DNA from: Spartobacteria bacterium LR76
Lineage (GTDB): Bacteria > Verrucomicrobiota > Verrucomicrobiia > Chthoniobacterales > Terrimicrobiaceae
Assembly (NCBI GenBank): GCA_003054655.1
Contig: QAYZ01000010.1
Location: 124,001 to 188,000 of the forward strand
Reading direction: 5' to 3'
DNA: 64,000 nucleotides
The notes under the pieces were generated by a model that saw only the letters and a program-made list of their open reading frames with translations, ran no database searches and was not told the DNA's origin. Both the position numbers and the translations under genes were made by a program. Below are positions 51,255 through 59,836 of the stretch, piece after piece (position 1 is the stretch's first letter; each line of letters starts with the position of its first letter).

Positions 51255-54224
51255 ATGTTGACCTCCCCTGCCCGCTCCCTGGCCCTCTGCGCCATCACCC
51301 TTTGCACAAGCTCGCTCCGATGCGCAGATGCCCCGGCTGGCAACATCGCCCCGGCCGCCGAGGTCACCGTCTCAAGCTGGCTGGAGACCATGACCGGCGA
51401 TCACCTGGTCAATGGCAACCGCAGCTTCATCTGGCGCAAGGACGGCTGGCGCTCCGGCACCCGCTTTCCCGCCCCCGCCGGGGTCTTTCGCCAGGAACCC
51501 ATCACCTTTGACTTTCATCGCTCGCTACCGGCAGAGATCGAGGGCGTGGGCGTCTTCGGGCGCTCACCCCTCCTTTTTGCCGTCGACGTATGGGATCAAG
51601 GCTCATGGCGCGAGGTGGCGACCAACGCCTCCGCTCAACCTGCCGGCCCGCCCTCCCAGATCCTGCGATTTGCCCCCGTCCCCGCCCACTCCGTCCGCGT
51701 CCGGCTCCTCGGCCACGCAGTACAAAAGGATGCCGAGCATTACATCCTCGGCGAGATCGAGATCTACGGGACTCTCCGCGGGAAAAACCTCGCTGCCGGG
51801 CTGGAGGTGGACATGGGCACCCCAGCGGAGCGCACTTTCCCGCAGGGCCAGAGAGTGACGCTCCCGCTGCGGCTCTCATGGAGATCCCTTCCCGCCGGGT
51901 TCTCTCCCCAGGACTTTTCCGCCCAGGTCACCGTCGGCAAACGCTACGGGGATCGTGCGATGAAGGTGCTGCAGTCCGATGTCTCCAGCGCGCCCTCCCT
52001 CATCGACCTCGGTCCTCTCGCCCCTGGCGCGTACCGGGTTGAGCTGCAGCTCCGCGTGAAAACCTCGGGTGCCGTCATCCGGCGCGAGACGACTACCGTG
52101 GGGGTGATCGATCCCCGCTGGGAAAAGGGCGAGACCACGCCCCAGCTCGCCGATGCCTCCCACTACACCTCTCCGCTCGGCATCGACGCCTCCGCTCGCA
52201 TGCCCCGCGCCTGGCTGCGGGGCGCGGATGTCAACGGCCTCGACAGCATCCACGACATCCCCGATATCGACTACTACCTCCAGGCTGTCCGCGACAGCGG
52301 CGCGGTCGCCGAGATCTTCCTCCCCTGGGGATCTCTGGAACCCCTGCCCGGTGTCTTTGACTTTGACCTGGCGGACCGCTGGTTCACCGCCGCTGCAAAA
52401 TACGGGCTGAGGCTCCGCGTAAACCTCAACCCGCCCCTCGCGGGAAACCTGCCCGCATGGCTTGAGGCTGACGTCCTGCACGAGCAATTCCTCGACGGTC
52501 GCAACGAACCGGTCCAGATGGCCTCTCTCTTCAGCCCCACCGTGCGCCAGCACGCCCCCCGCCTGTGGCGGCTCCTCATGACCCGCTACGGCCAGCATCC
52601 CGCCGCCGGCCTCTGGGTACTCAATATCAATGGCGAGTACCTCTGGCGCATCCACGCCAACCGCTACGAGGATGCCTCGCCATGGGCGCTGCGCGCCTAC
52701 CGCAAGGATCTCGCCACCCGCTACAGCTCCATCGAAAATCTCAACGCCGCATGGCACCGGCACTACGCCGCCTTTGAGGACATCCCGCTGCCCGAGCGCG
52801 GGGCCAACCTGGGATGGACCACCTTTTGCGACTTCATGCTCAGGGAGACCACTGCATTCTATGAGCCCATCGCCGCCTCTGCCCGCGAGATCCTTGGCGA
52901 CAAGGCGATCCTCCTCACGACCGCAGGCCATCTCGCGGCGGAACCCTTCGTCTCCTTCGCCAGGAAATACCAGATCTGGCAGTCCAACCACTCGCAGGAA
53001 AACCCGCAATTTCTCGGCTGGGCCTCCCTCTGGCGCTCCCATGGCGTCACCTGCTTCGGCGAGCCGGGGTTTGTGAATGTCGAGATGCTCGACGTCAACC
53101 GCACCTTCTTCCTCAGCGCCGTCGGCGGCCTCGTTCACTATACCTATCGTCAATACAACTGGCCCAACCCCAGCGCCTGGGTGGCTTTTGGCAACCAGCA
53201 AAAACTCGGCGACAAGCTCGTCAACGCCACCCCCATGCGCTCCGATTTCGTCCTCGCCGGCATGTTTGAAACTGGCTTGGTGGCTGGCTCCAACACGTTC
53301 TCCGTCGGCTCCGTCTGGATACCCGTCGGCTCCTTCTACGACGCCTGCCTGAAGATCGGCGCTCTCCCCGACTTCTACGATGGGCACAATCCCTCCATCC
53401 TCCAGTCGACCCGCGCCGTCGTCGAGCTCGGCTCCGTCATCTTCCCCGACGCCGCCATCACCGACCTCTCACGCTACGTCGCCGACGGCGGCAGGCTCAT
53501 CCTCTTCCCCCAGCTCACCGGCACCGCCCCGCGTCGTGTCTGGACTGCTCCCGACGACACCCGGCGCGACGTTCTCCTGGAAAAGATCGCCCCATCCTTT
53601 GCCAACGCACACGTCTCCGCCCGCACCCAGGTCCGTGCGCCGGGCGGATGGCTCGCAGGTCTCCCGGCCCTGACCAGCACCGGAGCCTGGCTGCCCGACG
53701 GAAAACTCCCCGACGCAGCGACCGTCCTGGCCTCCACCTCCTCCGGCACACCCGCCATCCTTCAGTGGCCTTGCGGCCAGGGCACCGTCACCGCTTTCCC
53801 CTTCGGCCTGCCCGATCGCATCGTCCCCGGGAATGACAGGAGAGGCCCCGGCGGCACAGGATGGAATCACACCTTCACCAACCCCGAGACGATCGAGTTC
53901 ATCAAGCTCCTCATGAAGGACATCGGCATTCGCCTCCCCTTCACCATTGCGAGCGACCAGAAAGACACCTGGAGCTGCGGATTCGAAAACGGCCCCATCC
54001 GCTACATCCTGCTCTACAACAACCACGAGACCCTGCCCGCGACAGTCTCGATCGGCAGCCTCGACCCGGCGAGATTCCCCGCCACAACATATCGGGCCTC
54101 GCTTCACCATCTCGCCGTGGCACTCCAGGAGGAGACCCTCCCGGAGCAAGACACCGACCGCCTGCAGATCAAGGCCACCGTACCACCCTACGGCCTCTGC
54201 CTCGTCGAGCTGACTCCGCCGTGA
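51255..54224 (+). CDS. Secreted GH42-like beta-galactosidase with N-terminal discoidin-like domain
   Basis: This 989-residue protein has a signal peptide (cleavage near LRCADA). A discoidin (F5/8 C)-like domain covers about 28-175 (AEVTVSSWLETMTGDHLVNG, ITFDFHRSLPAEIEGVGVFG, HSVRVRLLGHAV). A TIM barrel starts near 315: PDIDYYLQAVRDSGAVAEIF, WGSLEPLPGVFDFDLADRWF, the acid/base candidate E461 in LNINGEYLWR and a nucleophile candidate E603 in TCFGEPGFV. A trimerisation-type domain (VVELGSVIFPDAAITDLSRY, VADGGRLILFPQ) follows, as in GH42. The exact family and substrate are unsure; it probably releases galactose-type residues from plant or algal polysaccharide. Confidence 0.8.
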   Translation: MLTSPARSLALCAITLCTSSLRCADAPAGNIAPAAEVTVSSWLETMTGDHLVNGNRSFIWRKDGWRSGTRFPAPAGVFRQEPITFDFHRSLPAEIEGVGVFGRSPLLFAVDVWDQGSWREVATNASAQPAGPPSQILRFAPVPAHSVRVRLLGHAVQKDAEHYILGEIEIYGTLRGKNLAAGLEVDMGTPAERTFPQGQRVTLPLRLSWRSLPAGFSPQDFSAQVTVGKRYGDRAMKVLQSDVSSAPSLIDLGPLAPGAYRVELQLRVKTSGAVIRRETTTVGVIDPRWEKGETTPQLADASHYTSPLGIDASARMPRAWLRGADVNGLDSIHDIPDIDYYLQAVRDSGAVAEIFLPWGSLEPLPGVFDFDLADRWFTAAAKYGLRLRVNLNPPLAGNLPAWLEADVLHEQFLDGRNEPVQMASLFSPTVRQHAPRLWRLLMTRYGQHPAAGLWVLNINGEYLWRIHANRYEDASPWALRAYRKDLATRYSSIENLNAAWHRHYAAFEDIPLPERGANLGWTTFCDFMLRETTAFYEPIAASAREILGDKAILLTTAGHLAAEPFVSFARKYQIWQSNHSQENPQFLGWASLWRSHGVTCFGEPGFVNVEMLDVNRTFFLSAVGGLVHYTYRQYNWPNPSAWVAFGNQQKLGDKLVNATPMRSDFVLAGMFETGLVAGSNTFSVGSVWIPVGSFYDACLKIGALPDFYDGHNPSILQSTRAVVELGSVIFPDAAITDLSRYVADGGRLILFPQLTGTAPRRVWTAPDDTRRDVLLEKIAPSFANAHVSARTQVRAPGGWLAGLPALTSTGAWLPDGKLPDAATVLASTSSGTPAILQWPCGQGTVTAFPFGLPDRIVPGNDRRGPGGTGWNHTFTNPETIEFIKLLMKDIGIRLPFTIASDQKDTWSCGFENGPIRYILLYNNHETLPATVSIGSLDPARFPATTYRASLHHLAVALQEETLPEQDTDRLQIKATVPPYGLCLVELTPP

Positions 54225-54282
54225 CTCCGCCACCCGCTCTCCAGCATTGACTCTGCGTATTGACGGAGTAACAAGGCGATCT

Positions 54283-55440
54283 ATGAAGATCGCCCCCCAC
54301 GTTCTTGCGGTCGCGTCGTCCCTGCTCCTCCTCGCCTCCGCCACCTCCCGCGCCGTCGACTACGCGCCATTCAACTACTCCGGCCCAGGCGCCACCGTCA
54401 TCACCGGCATCCGCGGCGCCAGCGCCATCGATGGCGACGCCGTCATCACCGGCTCGCTCAGCATTCCCGACAGCGGCGGCAACACCCAAGCCATCATCTA
54501 CGAGGGTTCCATCTATAGCCAGAACGGCACCTGGACCCCGCTCACCCCCACCATCAGCGGGCAGACCATCACCACCTCCACCCTCTACGGGCCAAACACC
54601 GGCTACTACGACCCCTCGCTCGGCGTGAATGGCATCCGCGCCGTCGGCAGCTACAAATACTCCACCGGCGGCTCCTACGACCACGGCCTCATGTACACCC
54701 GCATCGGCGGCGTCGAGACCTGGAGCCAGTTTGACATGCCCGACTCCGTCGCCGGAGGGACCGTCCTCTACACCATCGCCCACAGCACCATGGGCAGCCT
54801 CGTCGTCGGCAACTACGACACCCAGCTCGATGAGGGCCACGCCTTCGTCTACGACCTCAACACCTCCACCTTCCGCAATTTCCTCCCCGTCGTTCAGGGC
54901 ATCGCCTTCGACAGCATCACCGCCTATGGCATCTGGAAAAACGCCAACGGCACCTACACCATCGCCGGAGGCTACAGCAACCTCGCCAACAACGTCCTCG
55001 ACGCCGGCTACCTCGTCGATTACGACCCCTCCCAGTCCGGCAGCGACGCCTACACCCACTTCACCTCCTTCCAGTACGACAACCAGCCCCTCGCCTCGCT
55101 CATCTCCCACTTCGACGGCATCGTCGCCACCGAGGATGGCTACAACCTCACCGGCGACCACGCCACCCTCGCCGACCCGCAAAACCAACTCGGCTTCTTC
55201 GCCCAGGTCACCCGCAACGAGGACGGCAGCTTCAACACCACCGCCGACTGGATCTCCATCGAGTACCCCGGCAACGCCATCACCAGCGGCAACACCGTCT
55301 ACGGCGACAGCGTCCTCGGCGTCTCCACCGGCTCCACCACCACCAGCTACATCGCCACCGTCCCCGAACCCTCCAGCCTCGCCCTCCTCGGCCTCGCCAG
55401 CCTCACCGCCCTGGCGACCATCCGCCGCCGCCATGCGTAA
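54283..55440 (+). CDS. PEP-CTERM protein, beta-propeller-like
   Basis: This 385-residue protein starts at 54283 (MKIAPHVLAVASSLLLLASA, cleavage near SRAVD). The body repeats a pattern GIRGASAIDGDAVITGSL, GVNGIRAVGSYKYSTGGSYD, STMGSLVVGNYDTQLDEGHA, and TAYGIWKNANGTYTIAGGYS. These are beta-propeller-like HAF-type repeats (GxxxxAxGINxxGxxVG). It ends VPEPSSLALLGLASLTALAT followed by IRRRHA, a PEP-CTERM signal. It lies 58 bp after the GH42-like gene and is probably in its transcript. Confidence 0.85.
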   Translation: MKIAPHVLAVASSLLLLASATSRAVDYAPFNYSGPGATVITGIRGASAIDGDAVITGSLSIPDSGGNTQAIIYEGSIYSQNGTWTPLTPTISGQTITTSTLYGPNTGYYDPSLGVNGIRAVGSYKYSTGGSYDHGLMYTRIGGVETWSQFDMPDSVAGGTVLYTIAHSTMGSLVVGNYDTQLDEGHAFVYDLNTSTFRNFLPVVQGIAFDSITAYGIWKNANGTYTIAGGYSNLANNVLDAGYLVDYDPSQSGSDAYTHFTSFQYDNQPLASLISHFDGIVATEDGYNLTGDHATLADPQNQLGFFAQVTRNEDGSFNTTADWISIEYPGNAITSGNTVYGDSVLGVSTGSTTTSYIATVPEPSSLALLGLASLTALATIRRRHA

Positions 55441-55563
55441 ACCCGGCGCGCAAGCCGACCACGCCATCCACCGGGTGCCTGCCACCGTTACGCCGAATGG
55501 TATCTTCCCCCGTCGCGTCAGCGCCCCGCGCCCGGTGATCGCAAAAATCCGGCATTCCTCCGC

Positions 55564-56019
55564 ATGAGCTACGACCTCATGGTTTTCGCCCCCGAGGCCG
55601 CGCCTGCAAACCGGGCCGGATTCATGGCCTGGTATCGCCAGCAGACAAAGTGGGATGAGGGGCATCGCTACGACGATCCCGACATCTCCACCCCCGGGTT
55701 GCGTGCCTGGTTCCTCGACATGATCCCCCACTACCCCATGATGAACGGGCCTTACGCCACCGAGGACGACACCTCCCGGGCGACAGACTACAGTATTGGC
55801 CGCTCCGTCATCTACGCCGCCTTCGCCTGGTCGGAATCCGGGCCAGCCCGCGAGACCGCCTTCCGCCTCGCCGAGAAACACCACGTCGGCTTCTTTGATG
55901 TCAGCGTCGGCCATGGCGGAGTCTGGGTCCCCGCCGCCGATGGACAATACACCTGCCTCCACGGCCAGGGAACGCACCAGCCCGGCAAGCCCTGGTGGCA
56001 GTTCTGGAAACGCCCCTGA
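55564..56019 (+). CDS. Conserved hypothetical protein (MSYDLMVF family)
   Basis: This 151-residue cytoplasmic protein belongs to a widespread family recognised by the start MSYDLMVFAPEAAPANRAGF, then MAWYRQQTKWDEGHRYDDPD, LRAWFLDMIPHYPMMNGPYA, a Tyr/Ser-rich middle and FRLAEKHHVGFFDVSVG. Related genes often sit near polymorphic-toxin or immunity loci, but no function is established. The C-terminus KPWWQFWKRP is aromatic-rich. A GNAT gene follows in the same direction. Confidence 0.75.
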   Translation: MSYDLMVFAPEAAPANRAGFMAWYRQQTKWDEGHRYDDPDISTPGLRAWFLDMIPHYPMMNGPYATEDDTSRATDYSIGRSVIYAAFAWSESGPARETAFRLAEKHHVGFFDVSVGHGGVWVPAADGQYTCLHGQGTHQPGKPWWQFWKRP

Positions 56020-56071
56020 GGCCTGTTTCCGCTCGACACACCTCTCCGCCCGGCGAATCCTCCACCCAGCC

Positions 56072-56533
56072 ATGCCCAAGGCCCCGCTCATCACCATCTG
56101 CGAGGCCCCCATCCCCCGCTCTGAATACCTCCGCCTCGTGGCAGACGCCGGATGGACCCGCTTCGTCAATCCCGATGCCGTTGACACTGCATTGAGCGGC
56201 TCCCTATGGAGCGCCACCGCCCGTGATCAGTCAACCGACGAGATCGTCGGATGCATCCGCATCGTCGGCGACGGCGCGATCTTCTTCTACATCCAGGACC
56301 TCATCGTCGCAAAATCCCACCGCCGCCAGGGCATCGGCCGCAGCCTCATGGAACACGCCGACCGCTTCCTCCAGCGCACCGCCCCGCGCAAAGCCTCAGT
56401 CGGCCTCTTCACCCATCCCACCAAGGCGGGCTTCTACGAAAAATTCGCCTTCCACGGCCCCCGCCCCAGCCTCATCGGCATGTACCGGGCCGCCAGCCCC
56501 ACCCACCCTCGACACAAAAAGGGCCAGTCCTGA
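56072..56533 (+). CDS. GNAT-family N-acetyltransferase
   Basis: This 153-residue protein starts at 56072. The GNAT fold is visible as VGCIRIVGDGAIFFYIQDLI (beta 3-4), VAKSHRRQGIGRSLMEHADR (motif A, with RRQGIG binding the acetyl-CoA pyrophosphate) and SVGLFTHPTKAGFYEKFAFH (motif B). The short N-terminal part ITICEAPIPRSEYLRLVADA is typical of the small single-domain group annotated as YjaB/ArsN-like. The substrate is unknown. It lies 52 bp downstream of the MSYDLMVF-family gene. Confidence 0.88.
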   Translation: MPKAPLITICEAPIPRSEYLRLVADAGWTRFVNPDAVDTALSGSLWSATARDQSTDEIVGCIRIVGDGAIFFYIQDLIVAKSHRRQGIGRSLMEHADRFLQRTAPRKASVGLFTHPTKAGFYEKFAFHGPRPSLIGMYRAASPTHPRHKKGQS

Positions 56534-56612
56534 AATCCTTCGCGGCGTCCCGTGCAGTCCCCGCGCCCGACAGGCACGTCGTCTCAAGGCCACCCGCCTG
56601 CGGCGAGAGTCA

Positions 56613-57896
56613 TTATGCCGCCTTCCCCTCCCGGTCCGGGCGCCGCAGTTGGATCGCCGCCACCCACATCGCCAGCGCCAGCGCCACCACCGCAAAGCCG
56701 GTGGCCACCCAGAAAGGCATGAGGGTTCGCACCTCAAATAGCGCGGTGGAAAGCGGGATCGCCACGATCTTGCTCGCAAAGGACATGCTGCTCGCCACCC
56801 CCATCACAAATCCCCGGCTCCTCTTCGGCGAGTGCAGCGAGATCAAGGCCATCGTCGTCGGCGATACGATCGCATACGCCGCCGCGATCAAGACCAGCGC
56901 CGCAAAAAGCAACACCAGGTCGACAAACACGCAAAACACCGCCAGCCCGATCAACTCCCCCAGCATCGCCCACTGGATCAGCCGCACCTCCCTCACATAC
57001 ACCTTCATCTTTTGCAGCAGGTACAGTTGGACCACCGCGGCCACGAACCCCGCAAAGCAGAGCATAAAGCCATACAGCCGCTCATTCCCCGCATGATATT
57101 CTCCCCGGATGTAATACCCCAGGCTCGCCTCCCAGATCACCGCAGCCATCCCGTAAGCCAGCATCATGATCATGCACACCACCAGAAACCGCGACCGCAG
57201 CACCAGGCGGCCGCCCTTGGCCAGGCTGCTGAGAAATGGCTCGCGCGCGACCTCCATCCGGCTTTCGGAAGGCGGCAGCGTCTCCGGAAAACGAAAGAAC
57301 AGCAGGAGCAGATACATCGCCGCCATCACGGCGGCACCCATCGCCGGAAACCCGTGCCCCAGCGAATCCAGAAACGCGCCGAGCGGAGGCCCCGCCAGAA
57401 ACCCGCACGACACCCCCGCCCCGATGAACGCCATGCCCTTCGTCCTCTCCGCCGGCGAAACCACGTCGCTGATCGACGAACTCGCCACCGTCCCCATCAC
57501 CGCAAACACCCCGCCCAAGGCGCGAATAATCGCAAACACCGTCAGATCCGTGCAGACGCTAAACGTCGCATTGCAAAGCAAAAGCCCCGCCCCGCACATC
57601 AGCAGCACCGGCCGCCTCCCCCACCGATCCGACAACCCGCCCAGGATCGGATTAAAGAAAAACTGCATCAGCGGATAAAGCGAAACGACTAATCCCATCT
57701 GAAAGGGAGACACCCCAAAGTGCTTCGCAAAGGTCGGGATGCAGGGAATAAACATCGAGTACCCCGCCTGCTCCAGAAACCGCGTGAAAAACAGCACCCA
57801 CCGCACCGAGTTTGCCTGCGACGGGGTGAAGACCTGGGAAGGGCCGATGGAACCCTCGGCGGGAACTTGATCGATATGCAAGCTCCCTTTTCCCAT
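56613..57896 (-). CDS. Major facilitator superfamily transporter
   Basis: This 427-residue inner-membrane protein has 12 predicted helices. MFS signatures are GGLSDRWGRRPVLLMCGAGL between helices 2 and 3 and SDVVSPAERTKGMAFIGAGV with GPPLGAFLD near helix 5, as in DHA1-type drug/proton antiporters and TetA-like proteins. The central loop (RFPETLPPSESRMEVAREPF) is of normal length. The substrate cannot be deduced; no regulator gene is adjacent. It ends 79 bp from the convergent GNAT gene. Confidence 0.9.
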   Translation of the reverse strand: MGKGSLHIDQVPAEGSIGPSQVFTPSQANSVRWVLFFTRFLEQAGYSMFIPCIPTFAKHFGVSPFQMGLVVSLYPLMQFFFNPILGGLSDRWGRRPVLLMCGAGLLLCNATFSVCTDLTVFAIIRALGGVFAVMGTVASSSISDVVSPAERTKGMAFIGAGVSCGFLAGPPLGAFLDSLGHGFPAMGAAVMAAMYLLLLFFRFPETLPPSESRMEVAREPFLSSLAKGGRLVLRSRFLVVCMIMMLAYGMAAVIWEASLGYYIRGEYHAGNERLYGFMLCFAGFVAAVVQLYLLQKMKVYVREVRLIQWAMLGELIGLAVFCVFVDLVLLFAALVLIAAAYAIVSPTTMALISLHSPKRSRGFVMGVASSMSFASKIVAIPLSTALFEVRTLMPFWVATGFAVVALALAMWVAAIQLRRPDREGKAA

Positions 57897-58027
57897 TGCC
57901 TAATGCCCCCGCTCGCGCCGCGCCACCCGGCAGACTCCCGCCGCCATGCCCCTCAACGCTCCCCCGCCGCCGCCTCGGGCAACGAGCACCCCCCGCCCGA
58001 AGCAAAAACGAATACCGGGGGTTCTCC

Positions 58028-58189
58028 GAGCCTGTCTGAAAAAAGACCATGGGCCGATGCCCAGGGAAAATGGCGGACCGCCTGGCGCGGCGACCAAGCG
58101 TATCCGCAGCGATACATCAGGAAGCCGCAACGCAGCCGAACGCCGCTTTCCCGACACAAGCCATCGACCGGCAATTTGCAAACAGACTC
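58028..58189. repeat. Inverted-repeat element, family A copy 2
   Basis: A 162-bp element from GAGCCTGTCTGAAAAA to the complement of GAGTCTGTTTGCAAAT. The interior block (GTATCCGCAGCGA, CGCAGCCGAACGCCGCTTTC) matches the copy at 10046-10187. Confidence 0.7.
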
Positions 58190-58322
58190 TCATGGAAGGG
58201 GGGGGGACTTCGTAAGCAAGAGTATCTCAACCTTACACTTTCACAAGCCCCATGTTAAGCATCACAAAAACCGCCAGCCAAAGCGCCCGGCCAGTCCCAA
58301 TGCCCCAGGCACACTTTGCTTA

Positions 58323-58486
58323 GAGCGGTTTAAATAAAGATGTAGTCGCTGATCGGTGAGCGCCGGGGGTCGACATGGTGCGGCGTTGCGACGAGGCAGT
58401 AGGGATACATGCTGCCCAAGCGACCGACGCGCCAGGACGGCCCTCGCCGCCGCCAAACTGTGGCTACAGATTGCTTTCATCTGCTC
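58323..58486. repeat. Inverted-repeat element, family B copy 2
   Basis: A 164-bp element from GAGCGGTTTAAATAAAGATG to a right end whose complement begins GAGCAGATGA. Left 60 bases match the RAYT-adjacent copy at 37847-37973 closely; the middle is longer by about 37 bp. Confidence 0.7.
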
Positions 58487-58607
58487 TAGAGATCGACGAC
58501 AAAGCCACGCACTCCCCCACCAGGCCACAGCCGCAAAAAAACCGCCCCCACAGCCAAGAACACCCCGCACAACCCAAGCCCCTGCGCACCGGCTGATACA
58601 ACCCTCA

Positions 58608-58695
58608 GAGCCTGTCTGAAAAAGAACGATGAGCGAACGGCACGGCACGGCGACCGAGCGCCTGGAAACAGATTCTGCGCCCGGCAGTCAGGCTC
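58608..58695. repeat. Inverted-repeat element, family A copy 3 (short)
   Basis: An 88-bp version with ends GAGCCTGTCTGAAAAAG and the complement of GAGCCTGACTGCCGG. Most of the interior is missing, so it may be an internal-deletion derivative. Confidence 0.6.
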
Positions 58696-58768
58696 TCGAT
58701 TACACCGCAGATTACTTGGAAAGACATTCCCAAACCCGCCCTATCTTGCCGCCATTCACGCCAGGCCT

Positions 58769-58986
58769 GAATGCACCAAGATAAGGAGCCTTTTTCAACA
58801 GAGCAATTCCCGCGCAAAATGCTCGAAAATCGCCTGAACACAGGCTCCGGCGCGGCAGTCGGGCTCCGGACTGCCTCGCAAATCGGCTGGGAAGGAAACA
58901 ACCGCCCGGGAGCAAGACCGATCAAAGCCCGCGCCGCCCTCCCACAGGACAGGCACTCCCAAAACACCCATATCTTGCTGCCATCC
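58769..58986 (-). repeat. MITE-like element, family D copy 2
   Basis: A 218-bp element, the diverged reverse complement of the 220-bp element at 63016-63235. Shared stretches on the minus strand include GTTTTGGGAGTG, CTTGCTCCCG and TTTTCGAGCA. Its ends (GAATGCACCAAGATAAGG, and the complement of GGATGGCAGCAAGATATGGG) correspond to the terminal repeats. CAGGCCTG occurs near both flanks (58762-58769 and 58991-58998). An additional family D end at about 58738-58757 lies just outside. Confidence 0.7.
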
Positions 58987-59016
58987 GGATCAGGCCTGGA
59001 ATTTCCCGATCCCACA

Positions 59017-59104
59017 CCGGAGAACGCATTCGTGGCGGTCATCTCCCCGTTCGCATCAGCGCTCCGAATCGTCAGATCGCGGCGCTTCATTCAACCACGC
59101 ATCC
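59017..59104 (+). repeat. Family C-related segment
   Basis: CCGGAGAACGCATTCGTGGC and the following 65 bases, including ATCGCGGCGCTTCATTCAAC, align with 63548-63632 inside the family C copy at 63517-63679. The terminal repeats of family C are absent here. Confidence 0.5.
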
Positions 59105-59318
59105 CATCACAGCCCTCCCATTCCCACCGATCCCCAGCCAACCCAGCCGCCAATCCTCCAAAGGCAATGGGGGAGTGACCCGTAGTCCGAGCCAATCCGG
59201 CCTCCCTTCCCCCAAGGCAACCAGATGCATATTTGACCACCCCCACCCGGCCCCCCATGATTCATGCCGCCTTTTCCAGCGACACCAGCCCCTCCCCCGC
59301 CCTGCCGTAAATCCTCCC

Positions 59319-59636
59319 ATGCATCACCTCGACCAGCCGATGGAAAGCCACCGCCCAGCCGGCACAGACCGCCTCAGGCGCAAAGCCGCCCGGAGCCTCC
59401 GTGCCTCCCTCCTCTCCGGTCTCCTCGCCCTCGCGCTCCTGGTCCTCACCACGCTAACCCTCCTCACCTGCTTCCTCGCCCGCATCGATCCCTTCGCCCA
59501 CCCCACGCTCGTCCTCTACCTCGCCGCCGCCGTCCCCGCCATCCCCCTCCTCGCCCTCGCCTGCTGGCTCCTCTCCCTCCGGCACCTCACCCTCCTCCGC
59601 ATGGCCGACGAAAAAGACCCGCCCAGCCGCCCCTGA
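59319..59636 (+). CDS. Small membrane protein, unknown
   Basis: This 105-residue protein starts at 59319 (MHHLDQPMESHRPAGTDRLR). A basic N-terminus is followed by two long hydrophobic helices (about 31-52, SLLSGLLALALLVLTTLTLL, and 63-88, TLVLYLAAAVPAIPLLALAC). The C-terminus is charged. No family was recognised. It lies between the repeat field and the RHS cassette, and its coding status rests on composition and helix pattern only. Confidence 0.5.
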   Translation: MHHLDQPMESHRPAGTDRLRRKAARSLRASLLSGLLALALLVLTTLTLLTCFLARIDPFAHPTLVLYLAAAVPAIPLLALACWLLSLRHLTLLRMADEKDPPSRP

Positions 59637-59715
59637 CCCACCTGCAAAAACTGCCCCACCCAAGAGACACGCACCGCCCTCCATCCGCATATTGCCCCCC
59701 GGCAAAGACCTCCCC

Positions 59716-59836
59716 CTAAGAGTATGTCGGATCAAGCGGGCTGCGCCGCTTGAAGAAGATCGCCTATGCGCCCGCCAATGCCCTGACCTCCGTGATCTCC
59801 TCGCACGAATACACCTACCAGCCGGGAGGAAACATC
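59716..59836 (+). repeat. 121-bp RHS core segment, copy 1
   Basis: This matches 62059-62179 with few differences. It encodes EY(V/F)GSSGLRRLKKIAYAPA and SSHEYTYQPGGNI. In this copy the codon before GAG reads TAA, whereas the other copy has TAC, so the reading frame is closed just upstream. Confidence 0.85.

Larger units (their letters stand above)
57897..59318. other. Repeat-rich intergenic region without genes
   Basis: This 1.4-kb stretch has no supported gene but contains, in order, family A (58028-58189), family B (58323-58486), short family A (58608-58695), a family D end (about 58738-58757), a full family D copy (58769-58986) and a family C-related segment (59017-59104). The density of inverted-repeat elements marks it as a preferred landing zone. 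Confidence 0.7.

Noticed and set aside
54169-56217. Very long minus-strand open frame (about 680 residues) opposite the PEP-CTERM and MSYDLMVF-family genes
   Set aside because: Its translation is Val/Gly/Ala/Asp-rich low-complexity sequence produced by GC bias opposite a real gene, with no motif.
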